From: Dactylis glomerata
Taxonomy: Eukaryota > Streptophyta > Magnoliopsida > Poales > Poaceae
NCBI GenBank assembly: GCA_007115705.1
Contig: QXEO01000211.1
Location: 3,371,417-3,435,416 of the forward strand
DNA length: 64,000 bases
Reading direction: 5' to 3'
Positions 57,846-64,000 of this stretch are shown in pieces. Under the pieces are notes generated by a model. The model made no database searches. It worked only from the letters and a program-made list of their open reading frames with translations, and was not told the origin of the DNA. The number at the start of each line of letters is the position of its first letter. The first letter of the stretch is position 1. Both the position numbers and the translations under genes were made by a program.

Positions 57846-59651
57846 TGATGACAACAACGACCCAGTACTAAACCCAGCAAACGTGATAAGAGGAGCAAAC
57901 CACCTGGCGGAAGGAGATTCTGCAGACTCCTTGACAAATAGAGAGAAAATTTGGCTATCAGCCGACAAGTGGAACACAATCAAAGCAGCAATTGAGCATG
58001 GTGCAGCCATCCCAGCGGACACAAGCAAAGAGGTAATTCCGGGGTATCACTACGCCCTTCGACGACAATCAAGATAGCTAGTGAAAGAAAGAAGCGAAAT
58101 ATGAAAAAGGAGTGACTCCGCAATTGCCGCAAGTGCAGCTCTGCACGAAGCGCGCAGCAATGTATCACATACAAACAGCAGAAGGCACAACAGGCATGGA
58201 TCGTGAGTCGAAAACCTCGAGCACTCAGATAGACAAAACCTCTCCAGAAATCTTGACTCATCTTTTCTGCCGGTCGATGAGCAAGGCAATATCATGCCAA
58301 AAAACACCCGAAACAGCACTCATGGTGGCACAAACATATCTGTATACTACGCAGCCAAACCTAGAGAACCCAAGAGAACACACGTATCGAGCAGCATTAC
58401 AGCGGTTAAGATTAGTAGGAAACAAGCTAACAGCCAAAGAAGAAGAGGCATATCGCAACAAAAGGTACGCACAAACCCAGATCACCACACCGTCACAACA
58501 GTCCTCAGCGCTGAAGTAGCAGGATCTAGGTCATCATCACCAGAACACTACAAAAGCCCAAGGCACGGAGGAACCCGAAGATCCCGGACTCCCAGCATGG
58601 CATACGATTACGAAGACAATGAAAAAGAGATGGGAGCACCATGCTTTAATCGAAGAGTTCGCACCACCCCTGTGCCCAAAGGATTCAAACTCCCCCATGA
58701 TCAGCAGAAGTATGACGGATCTCAGGAACCACAGTCATGGCTCTCAGATTATCTACAAGCAGTCAAAATACTAGGGGGCTCAAAAGATACAACAATGCAA
58801 AGTCTGCAGCCCCACCTCACCGGCGTGGCACGGTCATGGTTAGGCAAGCTGGAAAGGGAAACAATTGGAAGTTGGGATGAACTCACAAAATAGTTCACAA
58901 GTAACTTCAAGTCAACATATAAGTGGCCAGCGTCAATAGAGGAAGTAAAGGCTTGCATACAGCAGCGCAATGAGACACTTAGATCATACATACAAAGATA
59001 GAGCATTATCAAAAATTCCACAGTCGATGTTTCATACGAAAGAGCAATCAACGGCTTCAAACTCGGGTTACGACAAGAGAATTAGTCGAAGAAATGGGGC
59101 GGATTAAGCCAATGACAGTATCAGAACTAATGGATATAGCAAACAGATTCGCGGACGGCGAAGACGCGTGTAATAATAATAGGACGCGGTCACCTGAAGA
59201 CGACAGGGGAAACAGATACAACAGTCAAAGGAGAAAATCCCGCAACTACCACAATTATGGTTCTCATAGTCAAGTAGCCGCGGGATATAAGGACAACACC
59301 TACCAAGGGGATGACCGTAGAAATTCAGGGTATCGCAACTACGGCAGAGAAGATTCAAGCAACAACAAAAGGTTCCAGTCAAGGGGATCACGGGAGTATA
59401 ATCAATCACCAAATGACATGCTGAACGGACCATGCCATATACACTATGCATTCACCAACGGGAAAAGAGTGTCCAGGCACGCAATAAAGGATTGCAAGAT
59501 GTTTATGAAATCCAGGAAGTAGCAGAGAATAAACAAGCCGAAGCAAGGAGGCAAGGCTATGAGGGAAACATAAACAATGCACCCCCGTCAAACCAGCAAG
59601 CAAACAACGGAGCGATGCAAGGACTCGCCATCGGAGTGATCCAGCGAAGTT

Positions 59652-60206
59652 GATATGGTATGAGAGCCATTCTCTTCTACCTTCGTCTAGCCAAAACCAA
59701 TCTCCACCAAACCCATCCATGGCGTCCCCATCAAACTAGCCCCTCATCAGCCTCAACCGCCAAGTCTCGGAGAAACTCACTTGCAAGAACTACCTTCTAT
59801 TGCACGCCCAAGTCCTCCAAAAGATCAAGGCACTACCTGCACTACCTGAGCTTCCCAGGTGGCCTTGCGCTTAGCCGAGGCGGTCATCCAAATCTCGCGA
59901 ATCGTGTCAAACCTGCTGACGAGAAACTATGTCAGGCCGCTACCTTCATACCTTTGTGTTTGGCTCTGAGCCATGCATGCAGCCAATCCTCGTGCTCCTC
60001 CGAGATATAGCACACGTGCTTGCATGCAAAGCCAGCACACCACAGACCCATATTTGGCCTGCCCAATGTGTTGCGCTCCTTCACGTGCAATTAGCAAGAC
60101 GTGCCTGACTAAGTACCGAGACATGTTTGACCATTCAATAGCATGGGACCCACTTTAACATCGCTTACGATGCATGACTCAATTATTTATTTGTTGGCTC
60201 CCCGAG
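59652..60206 (+). mobile_element. Ty1/copia leader and gag-start fragment, copy 3
   Basis: Same as 11790-12331 and 26353-26920; ATG at 59719, right end CTCCCCGAG at LTR3. Confidence 0.65.
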
Positions 60207-60549
60207 TGACAAGGGTATAGCTAACAAGGCCCATTATCTTGGTACCTCTGGGGCCCGTTAGGGAGGCCTAAGCATAGATGTAGTCAAAATACGTGTTGGT
60301 ATCATATACAGACATTGTAATTTGTGTTGAACCCGACCGGATCCTCGAGACCTGGCCACCAATATATAAGGGCTAGGAGAGGCCGGCCAGGGACAGATTG
60401 AGATTGAGCCAATTGAATACTACGCTTATTCTCAACATACCCCAAACCTCGCCTTGTTTGACAGACCGTTACCTTCGAGTTGATCCGACGCCCTCTTCCC
60501 CCGATCTTAAGTCCTTAATCTAGGACATTTACCGAGTTAAACCTCGTCA
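60207..60549 (+). repeat. LTR3 of the tandem array
   Basis: 343 bp, TGACAAGGG to CCTCGTCA, followed by the primer site with a change (TTGGCACCGACCATAGGGA). Confidence 0.85.
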
Positions 60550-60586
60550 ATTGGCACCGACCATAGGGAGCTTGGGCGTTGGAATC

Positions 60587-62859
60587 ATGAATTCGATGAC
60601 TTTTTTGTTTCCAGCCAACAACAACTCAAAAGTCGACGGAAACCAGATATCCTTTGGGACCATAGATTTTCAACCTCATCCACCAACCCTTACTCCGATC
60701 TTTGCAAGGCTGGATCAGGAGATGGACTTGACGATTGGAAGCCTGAACTTTCGCGTCAGTTCCTTGGGTTCGATTCGCCCCTCAGATCCGACGAGATCGG
60801 ATCTGTCGGCAGGAAAAACCGCGACAATGGCAATATCAGAATCATCGGTAGGCTCTTCCAGCGAGGTAAACTCGCCGGTCAGCTTCACGACGATGGAAAA
60901 TATAGAAGACAAAATCAAAGAACTCGACGTAACCATGGAGAACCTCGACTTAGGAGAGCAATCAAAAGATTTCATAATCTGTTGCGGCAGCATCTCAGAC
61001 AAATCCACAGATACATGGAAAATAGGATTGGAGCTTCATGAGGAGAAGCAAACTACCCTCTCAAGCTGTAGCAGCAAATTTGACAATCAGTATCAAATAC
61101 TCGCAATCATAGGAGACAACTTAGAAGAATTTGATGACAACAATAACCCAGTACTAAACCCAGCAAACATGACAAGAGGAGCAAACCACCTGGCGGAAGG
61201 AGATACTGCAGACTCCTTGACAAACAGAGAGAAAATTTGGCTATCAGCTGACGAGTGGAACATAATCAAAGCAGCAATTGAGCACGGTGCAGCCATCCCA
61301 GCGGATGCAAGCAAAGAGGTACTTCTGGGGTATCACTACGCCCTTCGACGATAATCAAGATAGCTAGCGAAAGAAAGAAGCGAAATACGAAAAAGGAGTG
61401 ACTCAGCAATTGCAGCAAGCGCAGCTCTGCACGAAGCGCGCAACAACGCATCACATACAAACAGCAGAAGGCACAATAGGCACGGCTCGTGAGTCGAAAA
61501 CCTCGAGCACTTAGATAGAGGAAACCTCTCCAGAAATCTTGACTCATCTTTCCTGTCGGTCGATGAGCAAGGCAATATCATGCCAAAAACACCCGAAGCA
61601 ACACTCATGGTGGCACAAACCCAGAGGACCCAAGAGAACACATGCATTGAGCAGCATTACAGCGGTTAAGATTAGTAGGAAACAAGCTAATAGCCAAAGA
61701 AGAAGAGGCATATCGCAACAAAGGCACAGACCCAGATTACCACACCGTCACAATAGTCCTCGGTGCTGAAGCAGCAGTCGATGATCTAGGTCATCATCAC
61801 CAGAACACTACAAAATCCCAAGGCACGGAGGAACCCAAAGATCCCGGACTCCCAGCACGGCATACGATTACGAAGACAATGAAAAAGAGATGGGAGCACC
61901 ATGCTTTAATCGCAAAGTTCGCACCACCCTTGCGCTTAAAGGATTCAAACTCCCCCATGATCAGCAGAAGTATGATGGATCTCAGGAACCACAGTCATGG
62001 CTCTCAGATTATCTACAAGCAGTCAAAATACTAGGGGGCTCAAAAGAGACAGCAATGCAAAGTCTGCAGCTCCACCTCACCGGCGCGACACGGTCATGGT
62101 TGGCAAGCTGGAAAGGGAAACAATTGGAAGTTGGGATGAACTCACAAAACAGTTCACAAGTAACTTCAAGTCAACATACAAGCGGCCAGCGTCAATAGAG
62201 GAAGTCAAGGCTTGCATACAGCAGCGCAATGAGACACTTAGATCATACATACAAAGATAGAGCATTATCAAAAATTCCGCAGTCGATGTTTCAGACAAAT
62301 GAGCAATCAACGCCTTCAAACTCGGGTTACGGCAAGAGATTTAGTCGAAGAAATGGGGCGGATTAAGCCAAGGACAGTATCAGAACTAATAGATATAGCA
62401 AACAGATTCGCGGATGGCAAAGACGCGTGTAATAATAAAAGGACGTGGTCACCTGAAGACGACAGGGGAAACAGATACATCAGTCAAAGGAGAAGATCCC
62501 GCAACTACGACAATTATGGTTCTCATAGTCAAGTAGCCGCGGGATATAAGGATAGCACCTACCAAGGGGATGACCGCAGAAATTGTATAATCAATCACCA
62601 GATGGCATGCTGAACGGACCATGCCATATACACTATGCATTCACCGACGGGAAAAGAGTGTCCAGGCACACAATGAAGGATTGCAAGACGTTTATGAAAC
62701 TCCAGGAAGTAGCAGGGAATAAACAAGCCGAAGCATGGAGGAAAGGCTATGAGGGAAACATAAACAATGCACCCCCGTCAAACTAGCAAGCAAACAACAG
62801 AGCGGCGCAAGGACAAAGCCAGCCAAATCAAGGAAATGATAATGATGGAGGATACATCC
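60587..62859 (+). pseudogene. gypsy gag, array unit C
   Basis: ATG 60587, open to TAA at 61352-61354 where unit A has CAA; TAG at 61361-61363, TGA at 61490-61492 and TAG at 62784-62786 stand where unit A has CAG, CGA and CAG. About 70 bp present in A and B are deleted at about 62583. Unlike A and B, the gag sequence continues past CAAGGAC (about 62815) with further native-looking sequence (SQPNQGNDNDGGYIL) up to the R2 border, so C preserves sequence that A and B lost. Confidence 0.75.
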
Positions 62860-64000
62860 TGACGAGGGTTAACTCGACAAATGTCCAAGATGAAGTACTT
62901 AGGATCAGGGGAATAGGGCGTCAGATGAAATCGAAGGTAAAGGTCAGTCAAACAAGGCGTGTATTGAGAGTAAACGTGGCGGTGAACTTGGCTTAATCTC
63001 AATCTATCCCTGGCCGGCCTCTCCTGGCCCCTATATATAGGTGGCCAGGTCTCAAGGAACCGGTCGGGTTCAATACAAATTACAGTGTCTGCATACGATA
63101 TTGACTTGTACTTCGACTATGACTAAACTTGGGCCTAGCTTAATGGGCCTCAGGGGTACACAAATAATGGGCTCTATTAGCTATACCATTGTCAGTAGCC
63201 CCCGAGATTTTACCAGAATTGTAGATTCGGGTTGAATCTCAAATCTTCACATCTTCGACTTCTTCTTTCTTCGACTGTTGCCTGTACTCAATGAAACAAC
63301 TCTCATTATATTATTTCGCGAGGGGATTTTGGCTAACAAGCCTGGCAGCTCTGACGGATCAAGAGGCCAGTTAACTGCCGGAGCAGATATTTGTCACCTA
63401 CTTTAAACTCAATCCCCTGGACTTGAGTCTGGTACCTGGTCTAACCCAATCTTTTGCCGCATTTAGGACTTACAAAGAAAGAGTTCCAGTAATTCTCAGG
63501 GTACCCAGTGCGTCCACCGGGATTTTCTTCGCGTCGTAGACACGGAAAGTTACTAGCAGAGCACATCCAGGTGCATATACTAGGCCGCACAGGACGGATC
63601 CTGGGGTCTTACCTTCATAATCTATTTCAATCATGGCATTCGAGTTTTGTCGCGATGATGCAATTCAAAAATCATATATTGTAATTGTTTCAGCCTTGTT
63701 TGAATGTTTCAATACCGAAAATCCTCGGGTTGCACAATCCTTGACTAATATAAGCTCCCTCCCGATGGGAGTGACTTCAGTGAATTACATATATTGGACA
63801 ATCTTCTTCCGCTTTCTTTATTATTCTTGGAAACTTGAAATTTTGTCGTGTGCGCGACCAGCGCTCCCGATGGGAGTAGCCCCCGAGGCTATAGTCGAAA
63901 GTTTTTCGAGTATAGGCTCAAGTATACTGTTTTCCTACGTCCTTGTGTAGCTGCTTATTTTGCGTAATAATTTCGTCGGTTGCGCGCCTAGCGCTCCCGA
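62860..64000 (-). mobile_element. element R2: LTR element, only its 3' LTR and 3' interior in the window
   Basis: LTR 62860-63194 (335 bp; TGACAATGGTATAG to CCTCGTCA on the minus strand) is clearly related to the 343-bp array LTR but in opposite orientation and diverged. A polypurine tract ATCTCGGGGGCTAC abuts it at 63195-63208. The interior shares with R1 a repeated module containing GCGCTCCCGATGGGAG and AGCCCCCGAGGCTA. The 5' half, and so its coding capacity, lies outside the window. Confidence 0.75.
63470..63634 (-). CDS. exon-like open frame in R2 interior, doubtful
   Basis: Minus strand from ATG 63634: 54 codons (MIEIDYEGKTPGSVLCGLVY and on to LGTLRITGTLSL) with balanced composition, unlike the surrounding low-complexity sequence. 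The stop codon coincides with a GTAAGT donor-like sequence (CTTT/GTAAGTCC), as if it were an exon of a larger gene. I do not recognise the family. It could be a captured host fragment or the end of an extra ORF of the element. Confidence 0.25.
   Translation of the reverse strand: MIEIDYEGKTPGSVLCGLVYAPGCALLVTFRVYDAKKIPVDALGTLRITGTLSL

Larger units (their letters stand above)
56609..59651 (+). pseudogene. gypsy gag, array unit B
   Basis: Same gag as unit A. An extra T near 56620 shifts the frame close to the first ATG (56609). Interrupted at 57153-57845 by a Helitron-like insert. Later the gag domain appears with YDGSQEPQSWLSDY (about 58710), TAG at 58891-58893 where unit C has CAG, TAG at 58075-58077 and TGA at 58204-58206 where unit A has CAG and CGA. 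Ends at GATCCAGCGAAG where copia fragment copy 3 begins. Confidence 0.75.

Noticed and set aside
63633..63950. 105-codon plus-strand open frame at the right edge
   Set aside because: It lies antisense to R2 and is built partly from the repeated CCCGATGGGAG module; no family resemblance.

Overview
This window looks like a grass genome, most likely the wheat/barley tribe (Triticeae). It holds short Stowaway-type and Tourist-type MITEs, a spliced gene of the grass DUF6598 family, a ribosome-inactivating-protein relic of cereal type, and LTR retrotransposons whose LTRs start TGATACGTCTC, a start I associate with abundant Triticeae Athila-like families. There is no bacterial organisation, no CRISPR array and no recognisable tRNA gene. 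Family names and lineages are recognised by eye, not by database search.

Layout. 1-11.6 kb is the gene-bearing part: a possible last exon at the left edge, a Stowaway-like MITE, a cluster of very short LTR (TRIM-like) units split by a 5'-truncated LINE, a Tourist-like MITE just upstream of a three-exon DUF6598 gene (about 5.2-8.8 kb), a RIP pseudogene with a lost central segment (10.0-10.8 kb) and another MITE. From about 11.8 kb to the end everything is nested transposable elements.

The nest. The oldest layer is a head-to-tail array of a Ty3/gypsy gag-only element: three LTRs of 343 bp each (12332-12674; 26921-27046 continued at 56355-56571; 60207-60549) with a period of about 3.29 kb once later insertions are removed. 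Each LTR is preceded by the same fragment of a Ty1/copia leader plus gag start. Into this array went (i) element X (14293-25586, plus strand), an Athila-like gag-protease element that carries a non-autonomous LTR element R1 (15538-18790) in its 5' LTR and a CACTA transposon (19696-21429) in its gag; (ii) element Y (27047-56349, minus strand), a second Athila-like element with perfect 5-bp target duplications, carrying an autonomous-type gypsy element W (30846-45034, minus strand) and a third Athila-like element V (48713-55745, minus strand); (iii) a Helitron-like fragment (57153-57845). The right edge is a further LTR element R2 (62860 onward, minus strand), whose LTR is related to the array LTR.

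Points most worth attention: the multi-LTR array with its captured copia fragment; a multi-exon gene running antisense inside W with its own TATA box and introns; a 5S-rRNA-like block inside the CACTA element; stop codons that are nearly all explained by C-to-T change at CAG/CGA, with sister copies in the window as controls; and repeated polypurine-tract-like modules inside R1 and R2. No gene-sized coding capacity for a cellular pathway other than the DUF6598 gene appears intact.
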